Positions 1 to 8,405 of a DNA stretch of 51,334 nucleotides are shown piece after piece (position 1 is the stretch's first letter; the number at the start of each line of letters is the position of its first letter). The stretch spans positions 1 through 51,334 of the forward strand of contig JAFEGM010000044.1 of the NCBI GenBank assembly GCA_018240025.1, written 5' to 3'. Source of the stretch: Verrucomicrobiota bacterium (lineage in GTDB: Bacteria > Verrucomicrobiota > Verrucomicrobiia > Chthoniobacterales > SZAS-18). Made by a program: the position numbers and the translations under genes. The notes under the pieces were generated by a model, which had not been told where the DNA came from, ran no database searches, and worked only from the letters and a program-made list of their open reading frames with translations.

Positions 1-1373
1 AAATGCAGCTTGCCCATCGTCTCGTTCATCATCCGCCCGAACATCTTCGGAAACCAGTAATAAGTCGCCGCGAAGATGCCGAAGACCGCCGCTACGCCCA
101 TAACCATATGAAAATGGCCGGTCACGAAATAGGTGTCGTGAAAAACCATGTCGAGCGCCATCTGCCCCAACACCAATCCGGTCACGCCGCCTGAAACGAA
201 CAACGAAACGAAACCGATGGCGAACAGCATCGGCGTGGTGAATCGGATGCGCGCGCCCCACAACGTGCCCAGCCAGTTGAACGTCTTGACCGCCGACGGA
301 ACGCCGATGACCAGCGTCAGAACCGAAAACGCCAGCCCCAGGCGCGGGTTCATTCCGCTGACGAACATGTGATGGCCCCAGATCAGAAATCCCAGCGCGC
401 CAATCGCCAGCATCGCCGTCACCATCGCGCGATGGCCGAAGACGGGCTTGCGCGCGAACGTCGCCATCACATGCGAGATGACGCCCATCACCGGAATGAT
501 CACCAGATAAACTTCCGGGTGACCGAAGAACCAGAAAAGGTGCTGCCAGAGCAGAGGATCGCCACCGCTGTGCGAGGTGAAGAAGTGGGTCCCCACATTC
601 AGATCCATGTAGAGCATGGCTGCGGCCGCGCCGAGGACCGGCACCGCCAGACAGAGGAGGATGGCCGTGATGAAGAGCGACCAGACCGTCAGCGGCATGC
701 GGAACATCGTCATGCCGGGCGCGCGCATGTTCACGATGGTCGTGATGTAGTTCGCCGCGCCGGAGATCGACGAGAGCCCGTTGATGAAAATGCCGAGGCC
801 CCAGAGCGACTGTCCGAGCTTAGAGCCGTTGTAAGCCTCGGTCGTGGAGAGCGGGGCGTAGCTCGTCCAGCCGCTCTGCGCGGCGCCGCCCGGGACGAAG
901 AAGCTGTAGAGCATGATCGCGCCCGAGATGGCGTAGAGCCAGTAGGAGAGAGCGTTGTAGAACGGGAACGCCATGTCCGGCGCGCCGATCTGCAGCGGGA
1001 TGAGGTAGTTGCCGAACACGCCGATCAGCAAGGGCATCACCACCAGGAAGACCATGACCGTGGCGTGCATGGTGAAGAGCATGTTGTACATGCCCGGCTG
1101 GATGACCCCGTCGACCACCATGCCCTGCGGCAGGAGGTAATTCAGGATCGGCACCGGATACTCCGGGAAGGCGATCTTCCAGCGCACGCCGAGCGCCAGC
1201 AGGCCGCCGACGATGAGGAAGAACAACGCCGTCACCAGATACTGCTTCGCGATCATCTTGTGATCGTGCGACCAGATGTAGGTGCGGAAGAATCCCTGCT
1301 CGTGATGAGCGTGATCCCCGTGATGAGCGTCGTGCGCCGTGGACGGGTTATGAGCTGCTGCGATCGAGGCCAT
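1..1373 (-). CDS. ctaD: Cytochrome c oxidase subunit I, aa3 type (3' end outside window)
   Basis: Catalytic subunit of an aa3-type haem-copper oxidase in the cytoplasmic membrane; it reduces O2 to water and pumps protons. About 457 codons are present from the ATG at 1373, and the C-terminus lies beyond base 1. The helix VI motif WFFGHPEVY is present, with the CuB histidine and the tyrosine that cross-links to it in this family, followed by the helix VII run WGHHMFVSG with two further CuB histidines. The N-terminus is unusual: residues 8-26 contain seven histidines (HNPSTAHDAHHGDHAHHEQ) before the first helix. It is the last visible gene of the act-cco-cta operon, 19 bp after ctaC. Subunits III and IV are expected outside the window. 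Identity is secure. Confidence 0.95.
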   Translation of the reverse strand, partial: MASIAAAHNPSTAHDAHHGDHAHHEQGFFRTYIWSHDHKMIAKQYLVTALFFLIVGGLLALGVRWKIAFPEYPVPILNYLLPQGMVVDGVIQPGMYNMLFTMHATVMVFLVVMPLLIGVFGNYLIPLQIGAPDMAFPFYNALSYWLYAISGAIMLYSFFVPGGAAQSGWTSYAPLSTTEAYNGSKLGQSLWGLGIFINGLSSISGAANYITTIVNMRAPGMTMFRMPLTVWSLFITAILLCLAVPVLGAAAAMLYMDLNVGTHFFTSHSGGDPLLWQHLFWFFGHPEVYLVIIPVMGVISHVMATFARKPVFGHRAMVTAMLAIGALGFLIWGHHMFVSGMNPRLGLAFSVLTLVIGVPSAVKTFNWLGTLWGARIRFTTPMLFAIGFVSLFVSGGVTGLVLGQMALDMVFHDTYFVTGHFHMVMGVAAVFGIFAATYYWFPKMFGRMMNETMGKLH

Positions 1374-1392
1374 TGGAGTACAGATTGATGGT

Positions 1393-2277
1393 TCAGCGGG
1401 TCGAAGCCACCGCCGTCGGCGACTCGGCCGACAAAGAGGCGGCCTTCGTCTTTTTGCTATCCAGCGCCGCCTTGCTCTTCTCGGCGACCAGCTTGTTGTA
1501 TTCTTCCAAGGTCACCACATTGACCTTGGCCTTCATGTTGTAGTGCCCGGCGCCGCAAAGTTGCGAGCAGGCGAGTTCGAAATTGCCGAGGCGGGTCGCC
1601 TCGAACCAGACCCAGGAGATCAGACGGCCCGGAACGGTGTCCTGATACATCCGGAACTCCGGCACGTAGAACGCGTGGATCACGTCCATCGAACGCAAGT
1701 GGAGATGCACGGCCTTACCAAGCGGAACCGTGAGGACATTCTCGGACTGGTAGTCGTCGTCGCCTGCCGGGTCGTTGCTCTCCAGCCCGAAGAAATTGTC
1801 CTTGGTCAGCGCCTGCTGACTGAACTTGCCCAGCTTGCCGTCGAGGCCCGGATTGCGCACGTGCCAGCCGTACTGGTAGGCGACGATGTCGATCTGGATG
1901 GCATCGGCCGGGGCCGGCGAACGGACCTCCCGGAACCACATGCGATTGCCGTAGATTCCGAGCGCGAGAAAGATCAGCGCCGGGATGGTCGTCCAGATGA
2001 TCTCGAGCTGGTTGTTGCCGTGGCTGTAGTAGGCCGGCACCCCACGCTTGCGGCGATACTTGATCAGGAAATAGATGAAGACGGTCTGGGTGGCTACGAA
2101 GACGCCAGCCGTGAGATAGAAAATCAAGTGCAGCAGCGAATCGATGCGATGCGCGTGCTTGGTGGCGGCATCAGGAGTCCACCAGAGGTTGGTCTCACGC
2201 ACCTCGGCGAAGGCGGGTGCCACACTCAGCACCAGCAGGAGGAGGGAAAGGCCGAACAGGCGACGGGAGGAAGTCAT
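1393..2277 (-). CDS. ctaC: Cytochrome c oxidase subunit II with CuA site
   Basis: Subunit II of the aa3-type oxidase, which accepts electrons from cytochrome c. The 294-residue product has a signal peptide (residues 1-24), two membrane helices (about 48-72 and 93-110) and a periplasmic cupredoxin domain. CuA ligands are visible: H201, C237, C241, H245 and M248 in the motif CSQLCGAGHYNM. The usual glutamate between the cysteines is glutamine here; its ligand in known structures is a backbone carbonyl, so CuA should still form. There is no C-terminal haem c domain, so this is not a caa3 fusion. An electron donor with haem c is therefore needed, and the operon's c-type subunits are candidates. 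It sits 15 bp after the ccoP-like gene. Confidence 0.95.
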   Translation of the reverse strand: MTSSRRLFGLSLLLLVLSVAPAFAEVRETNLWWTPDAATKHAHRIDSLLHLIFYLTAGVFVATQTVFIYFLIKYRRKRGVPAYYSHGNNQLEIIWTTIPALIFLALGIYGNRMWFREVRSPAPADAIQIDIVAYQYGWHVRNPGLDGKLGKFSQQALTKDNFFGLESNDPAGDDDYQSENVLTVPLGKAVHLHLRSMDVIHAFYVPEFRMYQDTVPGRLISWVWFEATRLGNFELACSQLCGAGHYNMKAKVNVVTLEEYNKLVAEKSKAALDSKKTKAASLSAESPTAVASTR

Positions 2278-2292
2278 AAAGGCGACGGCAAA

Positions 2293-3060
2293 TTACTTGG
2301 GCTTGGGGGCGGCAGCCTTGTCACCGCCGGCGGGAGCGGCGTCCCCGCCGCCGAGTTTGAGGATCTCCGAGTCAGGCGGCATGGCCAGCAGCTGAGCAGC
2401 CGTGTAGGGAGTGCCCTTCTGAGCCTTGGTCTTCTCGCGCATCAAGGCGACAGCTTCCTTCGGAACCGGGCTCGCCTTGTTGCTCCAGGCACCGCGAATG
2501 TAGGTCAGAATGGCCGCGATGTCTTCGTCCTTGAAGGTCGATTCCCAGGCGGCCATGGCGCCGTTGTAGACCTCGCCCTTGACCGTCACGTTGCCATTGA
2601 GGCCGTGCAGAAGGATGGCGATCAGGCGGTTCGGAGCATCTCCAATGACCCACTCGGAGCCATCGAGCGGCGGGAACTGCCCGGCCTGTCCGAGACCCGT
2701 GGCCTGGTGGCAGGAGACGCAATTGGCGGTATAGAGCTTCTTGCCCCGGTCGAACGGGCTGACTTGCACCGGACCGGCCCCACCGGGCTTGCCAGCACCG
2801 GGGGTGAAGAAGTAGTTGGTGGAATCGAACCCGCCGGCGTAGAGGCCGAGGTAGACCCCGCAGAAAAGCGCCAAAAGGGCGAAGGAGCCAACCACCCAGA
2901 GGCCGATGGGCTCGTGCCCGTCGCTCGGCTCCCCCATCTCGCGCAGGATCGCGCCGTGGAGCTTCGTCACGTCGACCTCAGTCCCGAGCTCGCTTTCACG
3001 GAAGCAGTCCTCGATGAGGTCGTGATTGACGACCGATTTAGGATCGTTGGGCAAACTCAT
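2293..3060 (-). CDS. CcoP-like membrane-anchored cytochrome c with a single haem site
   Basis: A 255-residue protein with a cytoplasmic N-terminus, one membrane helix (about 52-75) and a periplasmic cytochrome c domain. There is only one CxxCH site (C114, C117, H118). Classical CcoP of cbb3 oxidases carries two haems c, so this is a short, one-haem version. Its position directly after ccoO, with an ATGA overlap (start at 3060, ccoO stop at 3057), argues that it is the third subunit of the cbb3-like oxidase. It could equally be an electron shuttle to CtaC, which follows 15 bp later. The C-terminus is a lysine/alanine/proline tail. The fold call is firm; the subunit assignment is inference from gene order. 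Confidence 0.8.
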   Translation of the reverse strand: MSLPNDPKSVVNHDLIEDCFRESELGTEVDVTKLHGAILREMGEPSDGHEPIGLWVVGSFALLALFCGVYLGLYAGGFDSTNYFFTPGAGKPGGAGPVQVSPFDRGKKLYTANCVSCHQATGLGQAGQFPPLDGSEWVIGDAPNRLIAILLHGLNGNVTVKGEVYNGAMAAWESTFKDEDIAAILTYIRGAWSNKASPVPKEAVALMREKTKAQKGTPYTAAQLLAMPPDSEILKLGGGDAAPAGGDKAAAPKPK

Positions 3061-3689
3061 TTCGCGGGCGTTTCTTCAGGAGCTTCCGGCAGCGGATAGG
3101 TGCTGCGCTTGAGGGAGAGGAGGTAAGCCACGAGCTGCTTGCCTTCGCGGGTGGGCACGATCTCCCAGCCGGGCTCGGCTTCGTCCGGCGGCTGCATCTT
3201 GATGGCATCCGCCGAGGGCTGGCCGGAGATCCGGCGCTTCTCGAAGAGGAACTTGAAGGCCGGCATGATCGACCCCTTCGAGACGACCTGCGGCTGATAG
3301 AGGTGCTGGTAGTGCCACTCCGCGCTCGGCTGCCGCGCGCCAATATTTGAAAGGTCAGGACCCGTGCGCGAGGTGCCGAAGTAAGCCACCTTGTCGCGCA
3401 TGTAGTCGCGGGCGACCGTGCGACGCGCACCCCAGCCCCGCTCCAAGTCGGCGCCGGCCTCCAGCGGGCGGACCTGCTGGCTGTGGCAATAGATGCAACC
3501 GTTGGCCGCATAGATGGTGGCGCCCTGCAGAGCCTCACCCGAGAAAGGCGGCGGGGTCTCTTCGCGGGTTACGTCGTCCACCTGCGGCTTAAAACGGCCG
3601 AGGTGGATATAGGGCATCGCGACCAATCCCAGCCAAGCCGAGAAAAAGGTCAGGAAAATCCCAGTAAGCAGCAGGGGCATCCGATTCAT
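3057..3689 (-). CDS. ccoO: cbb3-type cytochrome c oxidase subunit II (mono-haem)
   Basis: CcoO is the mono-haem cytochrome c subunit of cbb3 oxidase. The 210-residue product has an N-terminal membrane anchor (about 5-27) and the family motif NGCIYCHSQQVRP with haem-binding C65, C68 and H69, followed by RTGPDLSNIGAR. A later SIMPAF segment offers the probable axial methionine. Length is normal for the family. It lies 18 bp after ccoN and overlaps the next gene by four bases, so translation is probably coupled. Confidence 0.93.
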   Translation of the reverse strand: MNRMPLLLTGIFLTFFSAWLGLVAMPYIHLGRFKPQVDDVTREETPPPFSGEALQGATIYAANGCIYCHSQQVRPLEAGADLERGWGARRTVARDYMRDKVAYFGTSRTGPDLSNIGARQPSAEWHYQHLYQPQVVSKGSIMPAFKFLFEKRRISGQPSADAIKMQPPDEAEPGWEIVPTREGKQLVAYLLSLKRSTYPLPEAPEETPAK

Positions 3690-3707
3690 GGGCAGCGAAA
3701 ACGAAAT

Positions 3708-5186
3708 TTAGGCGGGGCGGTCCAGCAGGGTCGGACGACGGCGAACCACGCCGGCGTGCAGGAGGATCAGCGCGAACGAGGACGCGAAGATGATATGCGC
3801 GGCGGTCAGGGCGATGCCCGAGATGCTGCGCATCCAGAGGAATGCGTTCGCGTAGTTCGTGCTGGTGAGGAACGAGATCTTCGGATCCTCCAGAGCGAAA
3901 CCCTGGAAGAGACCGCCGATGCTCAGGACGATGAACATGGCGCTAACGCCGATGGCCGACAGCCAGAAATGCCAGCGGATCAGCGAGGCCGAAGGCCACT
4001 CCCATTCGACCAGGCGCGGCACGATGTAGTAGATCGCCCCGAACATGATCATGGTGAAGAAACCGTAGAGGCCGAGATGGGCGTGGCCGATCGTGTAATG
4101 AGTGAAGTGAGTCACCTGGTTGACCGAGCGGATCGCCATCGACGAACCCTGCAGCGACGACAGGGTGTAGCACATCGCCCCGAAGACCGTGAAGCGCAGC
4201 GTGGGACTCCAACGCAGGGCATTGAAGTGGCCGACCATCGTGAAGTGGTGATTGATACCCGTCGTGATGACCGGGACGACCATCATGATGCTGGCGACGA
4301 CCGACGCGCTGATCAACCACGCCGGGAACGGGCCGCCGATCAGATGGTGCATGCCGTTCCAGGAGTAGAAGAACGCCAAGGACCAGAAGCCGAGAATCGA
4401 GAGGTAGTAGCTGTGGACCGGACGGCCGATGACCTTGGGGATCATGTAATAGGCCGTGGCCAGAGCGATCGGCGTGAAGAACAGGCCGAGCGCATTATGG
4501 CCATACCACCAGTTCACCGGCCCCTGCACGGCCGCCTGAACCGGGAGGATGAAGATGACCATGTTCGCCGTGGCGTAGAGCCAGGGGAACCAGAAGAAGG
4601 CAGCGAGGATGTACCATTGCGAGACGTACACGTGGCCGGGCTGACGGAACCGGAACATGATCACTGCCCAGATCGCGACCAGCGCGAATCCCGCGAAGAC
4701 CACCAGCGCGGCATAGGTCGGGAACTCGAGCCATTCCACCGAGGTGCCCTGCCCGCCGAGAATCGCCAAAATGCCGATCATCACGCCGGCGTTGAACAAC
4801 CCAAATGCCATGTAAAGAAGGCCGCCGTGACGAACTTCGATTCGGCAGAGGCGAGCCATCAACCACAGACCAACAGCCATGGCGATCTGAGCACCCCAGC
4901 CGTAGCCGACCGCATTGAGGTGGGCGGGACGGACGCGCCCGAAGGTCAGGAAGGCGCTGTCGCCCAAGAAACCTGGGACGTTCATCTTGATCGAAGCGAT
5001 CAGGGCGAAGAGCGACCCGAGCAGCAGCCAGAAGATGGCGCCGCCGATGAAGCAAAGCACCGGGCCACGCAGGGAGCGGTCGATCGCGGCGCGTTCGGCC
5101 TTATACTTGAGCGACTCCGTAGTCGAGGGGTCGATGGAATCCGCCAGGGAGGGCTTGGCGGGCTGGGCTTCTGCGAGTGCGGCCAT
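3708..5186 (-). CDS. ccoN: cbb3-type cytochrome c oxidase subunit I
   Basis: Catalytic subunit of a cbb3-type oxidase, with a low-spin haem b and a haem-CuB centre. The product is about 492 residues with roughly 12 helices. Diagnostic segments are RPAHLNAVGYGW (haem b ligand), WWYGHNALGLFFTP followed by YYMIPK (CuB histidine and the helix VII tyrosine typical of cbb3), MHHL (CuB histidine pair) and HYTIGHAHLGLYGF (haem ligands). I chose the ATG at 5186; a TTG two codons upstream (5192) is also possible. It sits between the ACIII genes and ccoO in the same operon. Such oxidases usually have high oxygen affinity; this is family knowledge, not shown here. Confidence 0.95.
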   Translation of the reverse strand: MAALAEAQPAKPSLADSIDPSTTESLKYKAERAAIDRSLRGPVLCFIGGAIFWLLLGSLFALIASIKMNVPGFLGDSAFLTFGRVRPAHLNAVGYGWGAQIAMAVGLWLMARLCRIEVRHGGLLYMAFGLFNAGVMIGILAILGGQGTSVEWLEFPTYAALVVFAGFALVAIWAVIMFRFRQPGHVYVSQWYILAAFFWFPWLYATANMVIFILPVQAAVQGPVNWWYGHNALGLFFTPIALATAYYMIPKVIGRPVHSYYLSILGFWSLAFFYSWNGMHHLIGGPFPAWLISASVVASIMMVVPVITTGINHHFTMVGHFNALRWSPTLRFTVFGAMCYTLSSLQGSSMAIRSVNQVTHFTHYTIGHAHLGLYGFFTMIMFGAIYYIVPRLVEWEWPSASLIRWHFWLSAIGVSAMFIVLSIGGLFQGFALEDPKISFLTSTNYANAFLWMRSISGIALTAAHIIFASSFALILLHAGVVRRRPTLLDRPA

Positions 5187-5213
5187 GATCAAAGAGCGGA
5201 GAGCGTTGACGGA

Positions 5214-5438
5214 CTAGGATTTCGTCGAATCGGACTTGGCGGGCACCGTCCCAGGCTGGGCTCCCGGAAACGCGTCGGTGGGCTGACCTACAGGTTCCTT
5301 CTCGTCGAAAATCACCTTGGACCCCTCCTCCAGATTCTGCAGCTGACCGGTGCGCGCGGCGTAATAGAACGCAAAGAGGGCAAACACGACGGCCGCCCCG
5401 ATGGCCACTGCGATGAAGGTGTAGGTCGGGTTGTACAA
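5214..5438 (-). CDS. ccoS: CcoS-like small membrane protein (cbb3 oxidase assembly)
   Basis: A 74-residue protein with one N-terminal helix (about 8-26) followed by TGQLQNLEEGSKVIFDE. This resembles the CcoS signature, in which a helix is followed by GQ-x-x-D/N-LE and an I-x-F-D-x-E segment. CcoS is needed for cofactor insertion into cbb3 oxidase. The C-terminal 25 residues are a low-complexity proline/serine/threonine tail that typical CcoS lacks. The only possible start is TTG at 5438, 9 bp after the preceding stop. Position just before ccoN fits the role. It could instead be a CcoQ-like subunit. Confidence 0.6.
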   Translation of the reverse strand: MYNPTYTFIAVAIGAAVVFALFAFYYAARTGQLQNLEEGSKVIFDEKEPVGQPTDAFPGAQPGTVPAKSDSTKS

Positions 5439-5447
5439 AGCGGTGGG

Positions 5448-5849
5448 TTACTTGGGGGCAGCAGCGGGGGCGGTAGTTGCGGCGGGGGCAGGCGCCGCCG
5501 CGGGAGGCGCAGCCTGAATGGGCGAACCCGGCTTCGGCGTCTTCGCCTTGAGGGCGACCTCGGTGAGTTCCACGGCCTTACTCTCCGGAAGCGTTACGAT
5601 GCCTTTGTCTTTGTTGACCCAAGCAGGAGCTGAGAGGGCTTTGTTTACCTCGGCCTTGGTGTCTTCGAGAATCTTGTAGCGTTCAACCTCACGTTCGCCG
5701 TCCACTCCCTGGAAGGAGTAGGCACCGCGGCCGATGAAAAGGAGTCCAATGGTGACGAAGATCGTCAGCATGATGAGTCCACCCACGACCGTCACGATCA
5801 TCGACGGTGGGGAATCGTGCTGGGCTTCGGCGTGGGAAACGTCGCTCAT
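5448..5849 (-). CDS. Small single-helix membrane protein of the ACIII-oxidase operon
   Basis: A 133-residue protein of unknown function. Residues 1-16 are hydrophilic, 17-40 form one membrane helix, and about 45-105 form a soluble domain with YKILEDTKAEVNKAL and a GIVTLPESKAVEL segment. The last 25 residues are alanine/proline-rich. The pattern 'W-V-N-K-D-K-G-I-V-T-L-P-E-S-K-A-V-E-L' recalls small proteins found beside oxidase genes in related phyla, where a GIVRIPIDRAMEL-like stretch is common; that is recollection, not a search. It lies 12 bp after actF and 9 bp before the ccoS-like gene, so an accessory role linking ACIII with the oxidase is plausible. Confidence 0.7.
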   Translation of the reverse strand: MSDVSHAEAQHDSPPSMIVTVVGGLIMLTIFVTIGLLFIGRGAYSFQGVDGEREVERYKILEDTKAEVNKALSAPAWVNKDKGIVTLPESKAVELTEVALKAKTPKPGSPIQAAPPAAAPAPAATTAPAAAPK

Positions 5850-5861
5850 GAGAGGAAAAAG

Positions 5862-7076
5862 CTAGTTCTTGAGATTGAGCGACTGCTTCAGTCGCGGATC
5901 GCGCAGCGGATAGAGCGGGAACTTGGTCAGATTCTTCAGGAAGAAGAAAATGAGCGTGCTGGCGATCAGCACGACGGCCGCCAGATCCGTGAACAGGGAG
6001 CGGAACTCGACCCCGGCCCAATGCAGCGCGGGCAACACGATGATATAGTGGTCGAGGGCGTGCACGCAGAGCACATAGATCGCCACTCCACGCATGTAGT
6101 TCAGGTTCCGCTTCGCCGGCTGCCAGAGGAGGAGCAGGAAGGGAATGAAGAAGTGGCAGACGACCAGCATCGTGCTCAACACATTCCAACCCTCGGTATT
6201 GCGGCGGATGAAATAGGAGGTCTCTTCCGGGATGTTAGCGTACCAAATCAGGAAGTACTGACCGAACCCGATGTAGGCCCAGAAGACGGTGAAAGCGAGC
6301 TGGAGCTTGCCCATGATGTGGAAGTGCTCCTCGTTGACGATGCCTTCCAGATAACCAGCCTTCTTCAAGGTTACGGTCGTAATGATCAGGGTGGCCATCG
6401 CGGCCCAGGCCGAACCGGCAAAGATGTAGACCCCCCACATGGTCGAGAACCAGTAATGGTCCAGCCCCTTCAGCCAGTCGATGGCGCCGAAGGTGATGCC
6501 CAGCGCAAAGAGGACGATGCTCGGGAAGACCAGACGGCGGGTGAAGACGGTGTACTTCGGATCGCCGTCCTTGTCCTGGGCGGTCGACCACGTTCGGAGC
6601 AGGTGGGAAATGCCCCAGAAGATGAAAAAGATGAGGGCGGCCCGCGTCATCCAGAACGGGACGTTCAGCATCCCGCGCTTGCCATCGAGAATGGTGTCCT
6701 TGCCCGGCGCGATGTCCATCCAGAGGTAGATGGTGGAGGCTCCGATTGCGATCGGCAGGAAGAAGACCCAGATGTAACGGAACGAGGTCGCCATCGTCTC
6801 CAGGATCCGGCGAACCACCACCGACCATTCGGCATCCGTGGCGTGATGGACGAGGATCCAGAACAGCGAACCCGCGCAAATGGTGAAGCAGAAGCTAAAG
6901 CCGTACAGCAGAGAGAAGAGGACCTGCTTCTTATCGAGGAGGAACGCTCCGCCCGCGAGGATGGCGAGGGAGATTCCGGCGGCAATCATCAGGCCGAAAA
7001 AAACGGGCCCGAGGTTGTTCGTCTGAAAGTACTCGACTTTCGGACCTTTGGCTGGGGCGTGGGCGACAGCGCTCAT
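5862..7076 (-). CDS. actF: Alternative complex III subunit ActF (NrfD-like quinol-side membrane subunit)
   Basis: ActF is one of two NrfD/PsrC-type membrane subunits of alternative complex III, the quinol:cytochrome c (or oxidase) oxidoreductase unrelated to cytochrome bc1. The 404-residue product has about ten hydrophobic helices, starting with a segment at residues 24-48. Recognisable family segments include FLPIAIG with IYLWMD, and FAGSAWAAMATLIITT. It is a smaller paralogue of ActC in the same operon. In known ACIII structures ActC holds the quinol site and ActF is its partner. Spacing is 24 bp from actE and 12 bp to the next gene. Confidence 0.9.
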   Translation of the reverse strand: MSAVAHAPAKGPKVEYFQTNNLGPVFFGLMIAAGISLAILAGGAFLLDKKQVLFSLLYGFSFCFTICAGSLFWILVHHATDAEWSVVVRRILETMATSFRYIWVFFLPIAIGASTIYLWMDIAPGKDTILDGKRGMLNVPFWMTRAALIFFIFWGISHLLRTWSTAQDKDGDPKYTVFTRRLVFPSIVLFALGITFGAIDWLKGLDHYWFSTMWGVYIFAGSAWAAMATLIITTVTLKKAGYLEGIVNEEHFHIMGKLQLAFTVFWAYIGFGQYFLIWYANIPEETSYFIRRNTEGWNVLSTMLVVCHFFIPFLLLLWQPAKRNLNYMRGVAIYVLCVHALDHYIIVLPALHWAGVEFRSLFTDLAAVVLIASTLIFFFLKNLTKFPLYPLRDPRLKQSLNLKN

Positions 7077-7100
7077 TTTGGATCGAAAAGGGGCAGGGAA

Positions 7101-7784
7101 TTACTTGGGGAGCTTCTCGCGCTCGGCCGGGGTCAGATCGGCGACTTTGCCCAGGCGGGCGGTTTGCAGAACGCGCACCCAGGCGACGATGGCCCAGCGG
7201 TCCATGACGCTGATGTTCGCGCCGTAGCCCAGCATGGTGTTCTTACCGTTGGTGATGGTGTTGTAGATCTCGCCGTCGCTCATCTCGACCAAGCGCTGGT
7301 CGTGATAGTTGGCGATGCCATTCCAGCCGTATTTGGAGGTCACACCTTTGCCGTCGCCGAGCGAGCCGTGGCAGACCGCGCAGCTGATTTCGTAGCGGTC
7401 CTTGCCGCGCAGGAGGAACTCGCGATCCACCTTGACTTCGGTAGGCATCCCATCACCCCAGCGATCTCCCATCTTGCCGGTGTCGAGGTAGCTCGTCGTA
7501 GCCGTGAAGGTCGCGTTGGCGCGGATCTCGGCCGCGGTCGGCGTATGCGCCGGCTTCTTCGCCTCGGGCATGTCCAGACCGATCGGCACCGTCCCGGCCA
7601 CGGGTGCGCGGGGTCCAACGCGGTCGGCAAAAAAGCCGCTCGGCGCCTGGGCCTTCACCTTGGGCTGGTGATCCATGTCCGGGAAGATCTCGAACGGACG
7701 ATTTTCGGACTTCCGGCCCTGCGGTCCGGCCACGAGGACCACGGCCAGAAGGACGGAGGCAAATGTGAGGAAGAAATAGCGCAT
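7101..7784 (-). CDS. actE: Alternative complex III subunit ActE (mono-haem cytochrome c)
   Basis: ActE is the mono-haem c subunit of ACIII that passes electrons from the ActA haems towards a cytochrome c or an oxidase. The 227-residue product starts with a signal or anchor segment (1-20). The haem site is CAVCH (C135, C138, H139), with the methionine in TMLGYG a likely sixth ligand. The N-terminal part contains the FEIFPDMDHQPK motif common in ActE proteins. It sits 21 bp after actD and 24 bp before actF. Confidence 0.92.
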   Translation of the reverse strand: MRYFFLTFASVLLAVVLVAGPQGRKSENRPFEIFPDMDHQPKVKAQAPSGFFADRVGPRAPVAGTVPIGLDMPEAKKPAHTPTAAEIRANATFTATTSYLDTGKMGDRWGDGMPTEVKVDREFLLRGKDRYEISCAVCHGSLGDGKGVTSKYGWNGIANYHDQRLVEMSDGEIYNTITNGKNTMLGYGANISVMDRWAIVAWVRVLQTARLGKVADLTPAEREKLPK

Positions 7785-7805
7785 GAGCGGAAGCGGGATG
7801 GGCGC

Positions 7806-8390
7806 TTATTCGTAAACCAGGGTGATGTTCTTGGCGCCGATGCTCTCGAGGAACTCGCGGGTGCGGGTCTCCTGGAATTTTGGATCGTCGGCTTCGATGG
7901 ACACGAAGAAGGCGTCGTCGCTGAAACGCCCGAAGCGCTCCCAGTTGAAGAGCGGATGATTCCAGCGCGGCAGGCGATTCAGCGCCAGCATGCCGAGCAG
8001 CGCACCGAAGGCGCAGCAGAGAATCGTAAGCTCGAAAATGACGGGGAAGAAGGCCGGGATGGTCATCCAGTTCAGCGGCTTGCCATGCACGATGAGCGGA
8101 TACTCGTAGAGGGACGGATAGCCCTGCAGAATCACGCCCGTCGTCGTCCCGCACAGTGCAGTGCACAGCGCGATGAGGCTGACCTTCGAACGGCCGAGGC
8201 CCATGGCGGCATCCATGCCGTGGATCGGGAAGGGAGAGTGGACGTCCCACTTCTTGAAGCCGTAATCGCGGCACTTCTCGGCGGCGTGGTAGAGCGCGGC
8301 CGGCGAATCGAATTCGGCGGCGATGCCGAACACGCGCTGGGGCTCACCCTCGGTGGCGGCGGACTTTTGCATCGGACTCGTAGCGGTCAT
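7806..8390 (-). CDS. actD: Alternative complex III subunit ActD (DUF3341)
   Basis: A 194-residue DUF3341 membrane protein, the ActD subunit of ACIII. The N-terminal domain (about 18-60) carries the family segment FDSPAALYHAAEKCRDYGFKK, followed by WDVHSPFPIHGMD. Two membrane helices follow (about 70-92 and 110-134), and the C-terminal domain includes DDAFFVSIEADDPKFQ. ActD holds no cofactor in known complexes and packs against ActC. It is 15 bp after actC and 21 bp before actE. Confidence 0.92.
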   Translation of the reverse strand: MTATSPMQKSAATEGEPQRVFGIAAEFDSPAALYHAAEKCRDYGFKKWDVHSPFPIHGMDAAMGLGRSKVSLIALCTALCGTTTGVILQGYPSLYEYPLIVHGKPLNWMTIPAFFPVIFELTILCCAFGALLGMLALNRLPRWNHPLFNWERFGRFSDDAFFVSIEADDPKFQETRTREFLESIGAKNITLVYE

Positions 8391-8405
8391 GGCTCGGGGA
8401 TGGGC

